Made by a program: the position numbers and the translations under genes. Shown here piece by piece: positions 12,097 through 23,973 of a stretch of 64,000 nt of DNA. Positions within the stretch are counted from its first letter, which is position 1, and each line of letters starts with the position of its first letter. The notes under the pieces are model-generated. The model did no database searches and was not told the DNA's origin. It saw only the letters and a list, made by a program, of their open reading frames with translations. Source of the DNA: Batkoa obscura (taxonomy: Eukaryota; Entomophthoromycota; Entomophthoromycetes; Entomophthorales; Batkoaceae); NCBI GenBank assembly GCA_030770535.1, contig JASVEC010000008.1, positions 62,001-126,000 of the forward strand, given 5' to 3'.

Positions 12097-12200
12097 CATG
12101 GATGTATTTCTATGTTTAAGAATTTTACTACAATTTTTCCGCTCAAATAGCGCTTAAAAGATGGAAAAATGATGAAGCCAAAAAAGACACCCCCAATATG
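12097..12200 (-). mobile_element. MITE family A copy 1
   Basis: About 104 bases, imperfect terminal inverted repeats (CATGGATGTATTT at one end, CACCCCCA at the other) and the family core containing AGCGCT. Orientation is minus relative to the copy at 23974. Confidence 0.8.
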
Positions 12201-12229
12201 AACAAATTAATTTATACTTGGTTTGAGTT

Positions 12230-12850
12230 TATGCTAATATTTTATGCTGATGTCCAAGTTTTAGTTCATTTACAATTTTAATCGAAAATAAAGAACATAA
12301 AACGTCACTGCTCCTAAACTTAATTCGGTCATTTGGGGAGTATCTCTTGATGATTACACTTTGCTTGGACAACTGTATAGTTTTAAACCACTGATGAGGG
12401 AATAGTACTTGTTTGGATATAGAGAAGTGTATTATAGAGTTTCCACCAATCCTTTGGCTGCAAATACCACCAATTCTTTTGGAAATCATACATGACAGCC
12501 TTTATTAAAGGCCACTCTATTAGCCCTCAAACTTGGACTATTATTTTTTTGTTATAGCATAGATTTTAGCTGATGTCACTTTATCTGTCCACTGCTTCTT
12601 TACGGCATCAATGGTTTGGATTCTCCATAAAGTTTTCCATTGGTTAAATTTCAATCTATACAGCACTACTTCGCATTAATACCCTCTTTTTAGAGTGGGT
12701 CGCCTTGACTATAAGTGAAAGCAAACATTTATGGTTGTCGCTAACAGATCTTCTAAGGGAGCTCGTTGATCTAGTTTTATAACTTCGTCATAGAGTCTAT
12801 ATACTGCACTTCTCCTTAAATTTCAATTAGTTTGTTCATCTTTTTATAAC
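12230..12850 (-). other. Decayed coding-like sequence of unknown origin
   Basis: This stretch is less A+T-rich than its surroundings. Read on the minus strand it gives several amino-acid runs with protein-like composition (for example LDQRAPLEDLLATTINVCF and YDFQKNWWYLQPKDWW), in different frames and separated by stops. I recognise no family. It may be an old transposase or host gene fragment. It has no intact frame longer than ~86 codons. Confidence 0.35.
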
Positions 12851-13331
12851 TAAATTTTAATACTTTCTCTTTTGGGTTAGTATATTCAAACATAAATAAA
12901 CAAAGTTTAATATGTGGATGTCTTTGTTTGAACATTTAATCAGTAAATTACTCAACTCCTTTATTGTGTAAAAAATGAACAAAAGATTAAACAAAGGACA
13001 TTCACACATACTACTATTACAGTCTTAACAAAATATAACCCAGGGGCACTTTGTAAGTAATCATTGTTTTTTGGTTGAAAAGATAAAAAGTTCTTGGCTA
13101 CAACACCAAGCATTCATGTCTAGAAGTAAATATTTTCCTTGTAAATAAATTAAACCGGAATACTTCTATACTCTTACCGCTTAAGTTTGCTAAAAAAAGG
13201 TGATTACTTATAAAAGACCTTATATTAATAATTTAGAATAATTTAATAAAACAAATTATAGAAATTTGGATTTTTTATAGTCGATCCCGGGTAGTTGGAC
13301 TACTTTTTGTTTTATCTTTATTTCTTGCTGT

Positions 13332-13362
13332 AGTTATCATTATTTCTAAAATAATGATAACT
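13332..13362. repeat. Perfect 14-bp inverted repeat (hairpin)
   Basis: AGTTATCATTATTT (13332-13345) and its exact reverse complement (13349-13362) flank a three-base loop. No adjacent gene explains it as a terminator. The rest of 12850-13578 shows nothing else I can support, apart from an isolated CGATCCCGGGT near 13285 that resembles a tRNA T-arm. Confidence 0.6.
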
Positions 13363-13578
13363 ATTGTGTATCTTATATAATAATTTGAACACTCTCAAAC
13401 ATTAGGAAATCGAATAATCGTCAGGGTTAAAGGACCATGAGCAATTTGACATGAACTTAATAAATCAGTTGATATAAAAAATAAAATAATGGATTAAACA
13501 ATATTTTAACTGGGTATGAAAGCCTTCTAGATTATATATAAGAATTTTTATAAGGTTATAATTAGCCTTATATTTTAA

Positions 13579-13686
13579 TATATGAGGATGTATTTTTTTG
13601 TTTAAGAATTTTACCAACAATCTTTCCGCTGAAATAGCGCTTAAAAAATGGAAAAAGTAATGAACCCAAAAAAAACACACCCATAT
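13579..13686 (-). mobile_element. MITE family A copy 2
   Basis: About 108 bases with ends TATGAGGATGT and ACACCCATA and the AGCGCT core. The core variant here is CTGAAATAGCGC, shared with the copies at 14011 and 51211. Confidence 0.85.
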
Positions 13687-13883
13687 TGATAAGTAAATTG
13701 TCATAATAGTTGGTTCATGGTTATTATATTTATTCTTTACTAATCAATTTTCATTGTTAACTTAAATCATCAATTGTGCAAGCCTGCGTTGTGGTAATGT
13801 TTGATTTATAATTAGTATTCAAAGTATTTGGAAGAAAACTATATATGAAACTAAAACGTATCAAATATATTTAAGAAAATCAC

Positions 13884-15009
13884 ATGTTTTTAACTTTATC
13901 ACTCTTACTTTTTATTATTACTACTACTATAGGTGAAAATCCACTTGGGTTAACTTATTTGGATAAGACCTGGCATAAAATTGACCATAATAGAGTATGA
14001 TTTGAAGTGGATATGAGGATGTGAAGATGTTTTTTTTGGGTTCATTACTTTTTCCATTTTTTAAGCGCTATTTCAGCGGAAAGATTGTTGGTAAAATTCT
14101 TAAACAAAAAAATACATCCCTGTATATCACCAAAGTATCAACGTAATTGTCAACAGTTACACCGTTGGTTACTAATAGTAGGAAAACAAAGTATTACTAA
14201 ACCCAATGAATGATATGGAGGAAAGAGCTGTTTTCGTGATTCTAAACCATGTTGTACAAGATGTCATCAATATTGTACTGATAATTTTTTAGTTAAGATT
14301 ATAAATTCTATTGGTGGCATGAAAAATTTAAACATTATGGAACTTGAACCTTCAAACAAGGAGGAAGATTATTTGTATGTAGCCCCTAGAATTGAAAGTT
14401 CTAATTATATCATAGTAAAGCTCCAAACTATTCAATCGGATAGCCATTTATTAGGCATTGAAAATTTTATCCTCTAGCTAATGATATGTTAAGAACTGCA
14501 GCTATACAATACAATTTTAGTAATTACTTTAAGTTAATACCAATTTTAGAAATTAAGTCGAGTTGTGGGCCTTGGGGCACTGTTTACGATGGGGATCGTG
14601 GTACTTATTGTACTGCAAGTAAAGAAGATTATAAATCATCTGCTTTAGCTTCTTGTCTTACCAATTTACCATTAATCAATACTTTTAAAATGGTTTATAA
14701 TAATCAAGCTTCAAAATATATGAGAGATGCTTTAACTCCTGATTTTGATAGCATTCCATACGCTGGGAAATTTTGGCTACTACTACTAATGTTATTTTAG
14801 GTCCTACCGCAGATCAAATGACTCTTAATGGATATAACGGAAAGGAATTTGATGAAAAATTGGTTCTATTTAATGGGGCTCGTAATTAAGTTTTGAAACA
14901 AAGTGGTGAATTCGCAAAAGGTTACTTTAAAGATAACTTCTATCAAATTATGGAGACAATCAAAAGCGCATTATATACTTCTATTGTTTTAAATAAATAT
15001 GTATATTAG
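13884..15009 (+). pseudogene. Broken secreted-protein gene interrupted by a MITE
   Basis: The 5' end encodes a convincing signal peptide (MFLTLSLLLFIITTTIG). Later segments have several cysteines and normal protein-like composition, such as SSCGPWGTVYDGDRGTYC near 14550-14600. A MITE copy (14011-14126) lies inside the gene, and there are several other interruptions, so it looks broken and fairly recent, since long stretches of sequence remain readable. I do not recognise the family. It probably was an extracellular, disulfide-containing protein. No function is claimed. Confidence 0.6.
14011..14126 (+). mobile_element. MITE family A copy 3, inside a broken gene
   Basis: About 116 bases in plus orientation: GGTTCATTACTTTTTCC to the AGCGCT core to ATACATCCCTGTATA. 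It is inserted within the reading region of the secreted-protein gene starting at 13884. Confidence 0.85.
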
Positions 15010-15328
15010 ATATGTTATATGATTTAGTATACTTTTTTATGAGTTTGAGTATCAAGATTTACATTATAATGTCTTTTTATTATTTATTTTACTAACAAAT
15101 CGTTCAATGTCAATATTCCATAGAAAATGGATAAAAATTAAAATAAAAAACAACCTCATATATTATAAAATATAATAATATATAATTAAACCATGTAAAT
15201 TTATAGTAAAAAGGAATTAAAACAACTTTTAATTTTACCCATTTTTCACTCATTAAAGTGGTTTTATTATTATTAATTCTATCCCCAAATTGACATCTTC
15301 CCACCTCTTCATTCTTTCTCACTCTTTC
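15010..15328. other. A+T-rich spacer
   Basis: It lies downstream of the broken secreted-protein gene and of the stop of the NodB-like gene. A 70-codon open stretch on the minus strand has no features of a real protein. Nothing else is seen. Confidence 0.4.
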
Positions 15329-16201
15329 CTATGTTCCTTCTTCAATTTTTTTTAAATTTTTACTAACTTTAACTTCTGCTTCGGATAACGTGGAATATTT
15401 ATTTCCAAAAAATTTTAAGCGAACTATTTTACTTGGCATAATTTTTTCTTCTATTTCATCCATTTGTCTTTCATCGTTATCCTCTTTTATGTTGATAACT
15501 TCTTTACTTGAGATGTTCTTTTCTTTTTCACTCTCATCTTTATTATTGGTATCGATATCTGATAAACTGGAGTTATAACTAGAGGATTCCCCTAGACATT
15601 GACTCAGTGGAATAACAGTAAACCCATTCTTTTTAATGTTTTCAATTAGTTGATTAAACTTCAATAAACTTATATTATTATTCGACAAATCTAAAATAAA
15701 AGAAGTTTCACTTGAATCATATTCATCAAATAAAGTAAGTGATTGATCGGATTGTATATCTTTAATCGATAAGTTAGGTGTTATTGAGATTAAATTAAGA
15801 GTAGATAATGCTGGCTTTATAAATTTTTTTACAGCTTCTAGATAGATAATGAATTTTGGATATCTTTCAATTATGGAATGGATTTTTTTCTCACCAGCTA
15901 AAATCTCTTTATCTACTGCCTTCTCATTATTATTCAACTCTAACTTTATCCCGATTTCATGACCAGCATGAAATTGACTTCTTAATACCTCTTGTTGTTC
16001 ACTAGTTAATCCAAATCTTAAGTTCGTAGTGGAATAAAAAATATTACTTTTATATTGATTTTCTTCTAATATCGAAATTATATCCTGTAAACTAGAAATA
16101 GTAGAATCCATGATTATAGAGACACTACCAGAGGATTGACATGATTTGGTGGAATTAATGAAGTGGAAATAGCTTAGTAATAGCGTTAGAAGGAACAGCA
16201 T
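15329..16201 (-). CDS. Secreted NodB-fold (chitin deacetylase-like) protein lacking catalytic residues
   Basis: 290 residues, single exon, signal peptide at 1-18 (MLFLLTLLLSYFHFINST). Residues ~26-80 follow the NodB pattern: VSIIMDST sits where deacetylases have TFDDGP, then SLQDIISILEENQYKSNIFY (K-ATFF position), then HAGHEIGIKLEL where enzymes have GHEIGNHTYTH. The segment GFTVIPLSQCLGES (~195-208) matches the fungal chitin-deacetylase end (GY..VT..ECLG). So the fold is recognisable. The Asp-Asp pair is reduced to one Asp, and the second His of the metal-binding HxxxH is missing, so deacetylation is unlikely. A Lys/Glu-rich tail of ~75 residues follows. It may be a carbohydrate-binding or wall protein; that is inference. 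The gene starts at the first ATG, directly giving the signal peptide. Confidence 0.7.
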   Translation of the reverse strand: MLFLLTLLLSYFHFINSTKSCQSSGSVSIIMDSTISSLQDIISILEENQYKSNIFYSTTNLRFGLTSEQQEVLRSQFHAGHEIGIKLELNNNEKAVDKEILAGEKKIHSIIERYPKFIIYLEAVKKFIKPALSTLNLISITPNLSIKDIQSDQSLTLFDEYDSSETSFILDLSNNNISLLKFNQLIENIKKNGFTVIPLSQCLGESSSYNSSLSDIDTNNKDESEKEKNISSKEVINIKEDNDERQMDEIEEKIMPSKIVRLKFFGNKYSTLSEAEVKVSKNLKKIEEGT

Positions 16202-16782
16202 ATGTGTTTGAGTTTAATTAATCAATAATTAAAATGAAATAAATGGGAGATAAAAGTAAAGAACAACTTAATTTTGATTTATTTTTTAATCTAAACGTGT
16301 TCTATAATTAATTTTTTTTAGGTGTAATTAAAAGTTTAAATTAAAATATAAAATTGATGGAAGTAAATAATTGAACTATCAAATGTTAAAAAATAAAAGA
16401 TACAATTATTATTATTATTATTATAATTTATTTATTAATATTATATTGATTCATTAATGGATATATATAGCAACTATTTTATTTTATCAACTATTACTTT
16501 TAATTACTTTTTACTTCTTTTAGTTCATTTATTAATTTAATTTATTAAATAAGAACATTTAATAAATTAATAATAATTCCAAGTTTGAAATGTTTTTTTA
16601 ATTTTAACAATTAACTAATTTAAATTCTTTATTTTTTATATAGCATAAAATTTAAAATAAACAAATAAACAAATAAATAAAATATAATAAATAAAAATAA
16701 TATTTTTTAATTAAATAATAATACGAATAAAATAACTATTACATAGAAGATAAAAAAAGATAAAAAAATCAACTTGAATTAT
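16202..16782. other. A+T-rich spacer
   Basis: It holds the promoter of the NodB-like gene on the left and the 3' region of the gelsolin gene on the right. Contains an (ATT)n run near 16407-16425. No gene is seen. Confidence 0.4.
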
Positions 16783-18914
16783 CTAAAATAATGTTTTAGA
16801 TTGATAAGGGGAAGGATTGGCACCTAATTTGGCCAATATATATTCAACTGGAAGTGCATAAACAGATTGTTTTCTCTTTAATGTGGTAGGTTTAAACATA
16901 GGATTTTTTTTAAATAAATCAAAAGGCCCAGACCATCCAGGAAATTGAGCAATAAATTCTAAGGGTTCATGACCTGGAAGTACCATAATAGGTTTTAATT
17001 TAAAAGGTCGATTTTCTTTTAAATTAATTAAATTAGTATATTCCATACTCATATTTAAGTAATTAATCCAATTTAATTGATCTTGATTAATTGAATATTT
17101 AAACCATATAAATAAATCAAAATAAGTATCTAATAAAATGATCTTATTCAATCTCAAATCACTTTGATGAAAGTTATAAATCTCAATTATATTACATGTT
17201 TGTAAATCTACATTCAATTTCAATTCAAAGCATCGAACTTTATATTGACCTAATAAAAAAGGTTTTCTTGCCCATTGTAAAGCATCAGCATAATCACTTC
17301 TTTCCCCGATTAAATTAAAAAACTTCTTAGGCTCTAATTTTTCTCGAATTTCTTGTAATTGATAGTGAGGTGGGGCTAATTTTTTACTAGCATTAACTGC
17401 AGCTAATCTTTCAAATAAAAAACTACCAATACCATGCCAGATATATACTTTTTCTTTATAAATAAATATAAATGAATGTCCAGAACATAAATATTTGCTA
17501 TGACATGAAGTTTGTTCGACTTTAATATGATCTGATTGTTGACCTATTACATGATACATTACTTTTTCATTAGGATTACATAATTGATTACGTCGATTTC
17601 CCCATTTTGTTATTAATATTCCATTAAATAATTTCATAAATAAAGACGGTTCTTTTCCTTGTAATATTTGTACCATTAATGCTTCTACATTATTATCTAA
17701 AGCTACTTTACTAGGTGGTAATATTGGTTCTTTCGCTCTTTTAGAATGATAGCCAATCCAATAAAATATAATATGATGATCCATTTGATAAGAATCTTTA
17801 TAATGATATAATAATATATAAGATTCATTACTATAAAATATACCAAATTCACGTTCATTTAATTCTAAATGTTCATCTTGATTTTTCATTAACCATATTT
17901 TTAAAGATACAAATGTATGTTCATCTAATTCATTTAAAGGATCATGATATGTTGTTTGATATATTTTTAATAAGTTATTATGATTGATATCTAATTAAAT
18001 TAATTGTTAATAAATATATTTTATATAAATAATTATGAATTATTTTAATTAACTTACTTTGATCTGATTTTAATCCAGTTAAACTATCTTTCATTTCATT
18101 TAATTCATCCCAATCTCTAAATTTACTAGTAAAATTAGAATGTTCACTACCTTCAAATTCTACACGAATAGTATGATGAGCTGGTAATTCAGGACGAGAA
18201 CTTTTTAATAATGACTAAAATAAGTATAAATATTAAATATTATTAAATATTATTATATATCTTATTAATACTTACCCCAGCAAATCTTGAAGCTTCTCTT
18301 TGATATTGATCATTACTATCTTTACCAAACCAAAGAAAGATAGAATATTCACATTCTAAAACATAGGCATTTTTACTACTCAATAATTTAGCTGATATTT
18401 CATCTCCACTAGCAATTAAGGGTGCTTGATAGGGATGATTTTTAAAACTTGAAAATTGAAATAATCGATAAGCACCTGTAGTTGATATAGCCATTTGTTT
18501 ATCTTTAAATAACATCATTTTTTTAAATTTTTTAATTAAACTTAAATTCGAACTGGATTTAATATTATTTTCTTTATGTTGATGTAAATTATTATGTTGA
18601 AATTTATTTACCATAGATAAATTTGATTGGCTACTTTTAAATTTTAATAATTTATTTCTTAAACTACTTGTTGGTGTTTTACTAAAGATGCTTGATTTTC
18701 CTTTTCCTTTTAAACTATTTAATTCATACATTGTATTTAATTCATTATTTTGATTATCTAAAGATTTAGTTAACTTCAATCCCAATTTTGATTTTGATAA
18801 TTTATGATTTAATTTATTAATATGAATTGTATTACTCTTTAAATTAACATCATAACTATTAAAATTTTTAATTGTATGATAACTTAAACTATTTGTTTGA
18901 AAAGTATCTTGTTG

Positions 18915-18961
<47 letters not shown>

Positions 18962-21441
18962 TTTCTTTAATAATTTCTTCTTTATTATTTAATTGTTGAC
19001 TAGTTTCATCAAATATAGTTAATACATCTTTTAATAAATTACTTTTTTCTAATGGTGGTAAATAATTTAACTTTTCTTTTAATCTTTTAGGTGTAATTGT
19101 AGCATCCCCAATTATATTAGATTCTTCTTTAATTTCTATATTGTTATCATAGCTCGATGAAGTTTGTTGAGATTGATTTTTAAATGCTTTATTAAACATT
19201 AATTCATGTAATGAAGATAAAGATTCTTTAGTAGAATGTTGATTAATTGATGATGATATAACTTCGTTCTTTGGACTATCGAAATTTAAGGGACTAAATT
19301 CAATTAAATCTTTATTATTTTTTGAATTAGTATTAATATTAATATCTGAGGTAGTTAATTCAATTGTATTATTATTGTAATTATTATTGTTATTTATGTT
19401 ATCATTTAATAATAATTGATAATGATTGCTATCTAAAATTTGTTCATTAATAAAGGAAGTAGTAGATTCATTGTTATTATTTTTTAAAAAATGACTATCT
19501 TTTGAACTTCTATTAGAATCTCTTTCATTTAGATAGAGGATAGAAGCACTAGTTAAAGTAGATTGGCCGGATCTTAAATAATTTTGTTTTTCCATATTAT
19601 TATTATTACTACTTAATTGAAAATTTAAACTTGATTTATATTCTAATTTAGTTACCATATTATTTAATTCTTCTTTTAAAGAACCTAAACTTAATCGAAA
19701 ATTAATACTACCATCTTCAATATCATTAGCATTGGAATTTAAACCTAAACTATTATCGAAACTTTGTCTTTTTTCTTCAATTGAATTTAAATTGTCTAAG
19801 ACAGTACTTAATTCATTATTATTCATTATATCATTTTGTAATTCGATATCAATGGGATATGAATTTGTTTCAATTTCTATAGGTTTTATTAAATTTGTTG
19901 GCAACTTTTTTGGTGTTTCTAAATCAATTAAATTCTCTTTTGTTATTGTATTAACTCTACTAATGGAAATTCCAGTTTCTTCTTCTTCTTCTTCAAAGAT
20001 TCCTTCTTTTTTATCTACAATTTCTTCACAATCATTAAAAACTTCTGAATCCTCTTCTTCTTGAATTTCAAACTCACTTTCATTTTCATTACATGAAAGA
20101 TAAGTGGATGCACTATAAATCGAAAATTTTGATTTTTGTCTTTTATGTAAATTAGTTCCTAATGGATTTAATGGATTTGGATTTAAATTATCAAACGAAT
20201 ATAATTCTTCTTCTTCTTCTTCTTCTTTTTCTTCATCTTCTTTTATCTTTTGATCATTAAGTTCTAATAAAGGTGTAGGATTTGAAGAAGATGTACAATT
20301 TTCTGTAATATTATCTGAAATCAACATTGGTGTTTGTGCAATTTCATCAAAATAAGGTTTATCGTTATGAACGATAGATTGTGGTACACTTAATGTAGAT
20401 GAAGAACTTAAAATTAAGGAGGGGCTAGATTGTTCATTTATATTACTTAATATATGTTGTTGGATTTCTTCTTCTTCTGAAGTTTCTATTAATTCTTCTT
20501 CTCCTTGTTCATATTGTGAATTAATAGATAAAAAATCATCAGCTTCACTTAAATCTTCATAATACGAATAATCCATGGAAGTTTGTGATGAAGAGGATAA
20601 AGAAAGATTGTCATCTTGATGATGATTGATATCATTCTGACTATTACCTTCATTAGATAAAGTAGAGTAATTTAAATTGGGTGATGTAGGTAAAGAAGTA
20701 GCCTGTCTTTGAGTTAAATTAGATACTTGTAAATTAGCATCATAAAAATTATCTTCTTCTTCTTCTTCTTCAATAGAATCTTCTTTCATTTCAATGGCTA
20801 TTGTATTTCGGTATTGAAAATTATGATGATGATTATATTGATTTTGACGTAATAAGGGTAAATCATTCTCTATTTCATTAGAGGAATTGGAAGTATCGGT
20901 AGAATTCGTATCTCTGGGATTAGGAGTCGATTCTATTGTTTCAGGCAAAGAAATATAATGTAATATTGGACTTAAATTTTGATTTTTAATACTATTAATA
21001 TTATTAATATTATTATCTAAATCATTTATAATTGTAGCTGGGTCTAATGGCTTAATAAATAAATCGGCTTTACTATTAGATATTAAACCTAAAGAACCGT
21101 TTAAATTTTCTTTAGACGGTCTTTTATAAGATAGTTTGCCACTAACTAGATTCATACTATCAAGTTTTGTTTGAGATACTTGTTTTAAATTATTTAATGC
21201 ATCTTCCCATTCTTGGCCATCTATAATACGTTGATGACGATTTAATAGTCGTTTGTTTTGAAGTTTAAATTGATCTAAATCCTAGAGAAATAATAGAGAA
21301 AATGGGTTAGTATACGTTAATATGAATAGAGTAAAATAAAATTATTACTTTTTTTAATTTTTTTAATTCTTCTTTTTCTTTTTCAATACTTAATAATAAA
21401 TCTTCTGATGTTGGTGAAGTTTGTAAACTTAAATTATCCAT
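16783..21441 (-). CDS. Gelsolin-repeat actin-binding protein with long disordered N-terminus
   Basis: Four exons: 21441-21349, 21281-18276, 18214-18058 and 17990-16783, total 4464 bases, 1487 residues. Residues 1-80 are coiled-coil-like (IEKEKEELKKLKK). Residues ~85-940 are low-complexity: Ser, Asn and acidic runs, including a poly-Asn tract encoded near 18919-18959. Gelsolin-type repeats follow: residues ~950-1033 contain AYVLECEYSIFLWFGKDSND; ~1125-1210 contain IIFYWIGYHSKRAKE; ~1240-1330 contain YIWHGIGSFLFER; a last one ends near 1440 with FIAQFPGW. The C-terminus, PVEYILAKLGANPSP, resembles the tail of fungal gelsolin-domain proteins with an N-terminal DUF4045-like region. The likely role is severing, capping or bundling of actin filaments. 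It lacks a clear KKEK headpiece, so villin identity is unlikely. Confidence 0.85.
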
Positions 21442-22952
21442 AATTTTAGTTTATAAATTGAATAAAGGATAATAATATTAAATAAAAAGAAAAGAAATAA
21501 ATAACAAATTAATGTAACTTTAAATATTAGAAAAGAAATAAAAAGCTAAAAGTATATAAATTATTATTATTTTTTTATTAATATAATGTTGAGCTGTTAG
21601 TTATCTAAACTCAACGCCTTAAAAATACTGTTGATATAGAAAGCTTCCAAATCCCATGTTAACGTGTTATTTTGGCTATTTTTGTTATGATTTTTTTAAC
21701 CGTTTAAAATCCATTTTTTTTGTTGATATTTTTGAAATTCGTTAACAAAATTCGGCCTGCTAAAATGTCAATTTTGGATTTTGTTTGCCTTTTTAGAAAT
21801 TAATAACCACACCTAAATTATTTATTTTGGTGTGTTTTTAAGATGTGTTAATATAGCGTTTGAGTCCAAGTAAATATGTTTTTTTAGTGTTAACTTACTT
21901 CAATGATCTCTAGTTTCTTAAAGTTAATTAATTACTTTTACATTTTTTTATATTTTGAATTGATTTTGTTAATTTATTATCTTTTACCCCAGTTTATAAA
22001 TTTAATAAAGAATAAATTAGGCCCCAAATTTAATTCAAACTTAATTAAAATTGTAGATTTACGAAACTTGGCTTTTTAATGGCAACTTTGAAACTTTTTA
22101 TTTACTGTATGATATTTGTATCAATTATAGATCCAAAGTGAAGTCTTATTTAATATTTCTATTATTCAAATAGTTTATATTGCTATTTTACATTGAAAAG
22201 TTATTAGTTAATATCTTCCCCAAAACTCATTTGCATTTATAAATCAATAGATAACTCATTGAAGTGTAGAAACAATATGATTCTCAGTTTGTCTCTCGGA
22301 CTTTTGAAAGGGTATAAACCCATCAATACACTATTTACCTCTCCAAAAGCAGTTTATTGATAGCTTAAATTTCTTAGCCCAGTTATTTAAATAGTTGAAA
22401 CATTTTATTATTCGAACAAAACACATTGAACAAAGGTCAATCTAAAGAACAAAAAAAGCAACCGATTCTTATTAAATAGCCTAATAGAAATTATCATTTG
22501 ACTTTATTTATTATCATAGTATTTAATAATTTATCTAATATAAAACTTAATAAAATTATATTTTTCTCTATTCTAGTTTGGTTATGATAATAAAAGTAAC
22601 ATCAACTACATACAATACAAGAAATTAGCGCATTCAATATATTAATAAATTCTATAGATTACAATTTATAGCCTTTGTTATTTAATGTAAGCATAAACTT
22701 TTTGATTATTAGCTATTGAAAAATGGACCTTCAAAGTGTACCATTTGAAAATTTGGTACGTTTATGCATACATTATATAGAAAATAGTTTAAAATAATTC
22801 TAATTTTTAAGTTACTAAAGTAAGTAACATTGTTAATAAATTTAATAAATTGAAATTATTATTCACTTAATTTCACGAATAATAAGTCCATTTTCTAGAA
22901 TATATAAATAACTAAATAAATTATTTTAATGTAATTTTTTTTTAACAGAAAT
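21442..22952. other. A+T-rich intergenic region
   Basis: About 1.5 kb between divergently placed genes (gelsolin to the left, the small secreted protein to the right). It must hold both promoters. No gene, RNA or repeat that I can support. Confidence 0.4.
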
Positions 22953-23369
22953 ATGAAACTTTATTTCTTTGGAATCCTGTTATTACTAATTCAATTATCA
23001 ACTTGTAGTTTTTATTCAAAATCATTGAATTTTAAAACAAATATTCTTGCTAAACATGACAAACAAAAGAAAGATCTCATCAATGTTCAACCAACCGTCG
23101 ACAATCCGACTTTACCCAAACTTTTAGAATCCAAAGAACAACTTTCAACTCATGGTAACGCTACTTCCATAACACAGAACAAAACAACAGTTACACAAAA
23201 AGTTAAAAAGAAAACCAATATTACCTTGAAGAAGATTAAAGATAAAAAAGCATCAATTAAAAAAATCAAAAAATATAATAAATTAAATAATAAATTGAAT
23301 GGTTTTAAGAAGAAAGAAGATATACTTAAAGATAGTTTGAAAGATGAAAAGAAAGTGATTAAATTGTAA
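22953..23369 (+). CDS. Small Lys-rich secreted protein, 138 aa
   Basis: The single-exon frame starts with a strong signal peptide, MKLYFFGILLLLIQLSTC, cleaved around residue 18-20. The mature part has only polar and basic residues, three N-glycosylation sequons (NATS, NKTT, NITL), and from residue ~80 on is dominated by Lys in repeated KK/KIK groups. No cysteines remain in the mature chain. No family is recognised. A secreted, highly basic, low-complexity protein could bind wall glycans, nucleic acid or host membranes, or be a processed peptide precursor; all are inference. It stands alone next to a repeat-rich segment. Confidence 0.55.
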   Translation: MKLYFFGILLLLIQLSTCSFYSKSLNFKTNILAKHDKQKKDLINVQPTVDNPTLPKLLESKEQLSTHGNATSITQNKTTVTQKVKKKTNITLKKIKDKKASIKKIKKYNKLNNKLNGFKKKEDILKDSLKDEKKVIKL

Positions 23370-23784
23370 GAATGTGAAAGGAAAATTAAAGATGAGAAGA
23401 ATGATAATGAGTATAATGGTTAAGATTCAATTATTCAAAGTTATCATTAAATGAAAGTGAAAGTGAAAGTTAATAAATAGTTGTTTGAATACAAACTATT
23501 TTTTTATAAATTTAATCGCCTTTATTACCTTTTTCTCTTACACTATATTTTCTGGAATTTTTCATTAATAAATTTTCAAATCTATTATTTCAATATTAAA
23601 GCCAATTATAAGAACAATTTAATAAAATTTCATGGAAATAAATAAAAATAATGGAATTAGATAGCTTTTGAAATATTCTATAAACAAAATAAATAATAAT
23701 TTTAATATACAGATGGAAAGTTTCATAAAACTTATTGCTATCAAAAACTTCATAAATATTCGGATAAACACATTTTGATAGATT
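23370..23784. other. Spacer after the secreted protein
   Basis: Includes the 3' flank with a short purine-rich GAAAGTGAAAGTGAAAGT triplication near 23453-23470. No gene is seen. Confidence 0.4.
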
Positions 23785-23888
23785 ATATGGGGGTGTTTTT
23801 TTAGCTTCATTGTTTTTTCCATTTTTTAAGCGCTGTTTGAGTGGAAAGATTGTTAGTAAAATCCTTAAACAAAATACATCCCCATATA
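23785..23888 (+). mobile_element. MITE family A copy 4
   Basis: Near-complete, ends TATATGGGGGTGT and ACATCCCCATATA. The core reads AGCGCTGTTTGAGTGG, a one-base departure from the family. Confidence 0.9.
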
Positions 23889-23935
23889 GACAATCACCGT
23901 TAAAGACGAGTAGAGAACATTGAGGACTTGATAAT

Positions 23936-23961
23936 AAACTAAACTAAACTAAACTAAACTA
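23936..23961. repeat. Short (AACTA)n tandem repeat
   Basis: About five tandem copies of AACTA lie between MITE copies 4 and 5. Confidence 0.85.
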
Positions 23962-23973
23962 ATTATTATTACA

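Noticed and set aside
13280-13300. tRNA relic or SINE B box (CGATCCCGGGT)
   Set aside because: Only one 11-base match to a T-arm with no other tRNA parts nearby.
13465-13704. 79-codon minus-strand frame
   Set aside because: Runs through a MITE copy and has no start context or conservation.
16783-17889. Separate gene for the C-terminal gelsolin repeats
   Set aside because: Upstream exons at 18214-18058 and beyond join in frame, so it is the last exon of one gene.
23619-23822. 67-codon minus-strand hydrophobic frame
   Set aside because: Its start lies inside a MITE terminus and the rest is A+T-biased Ile/Leu/Phe text.
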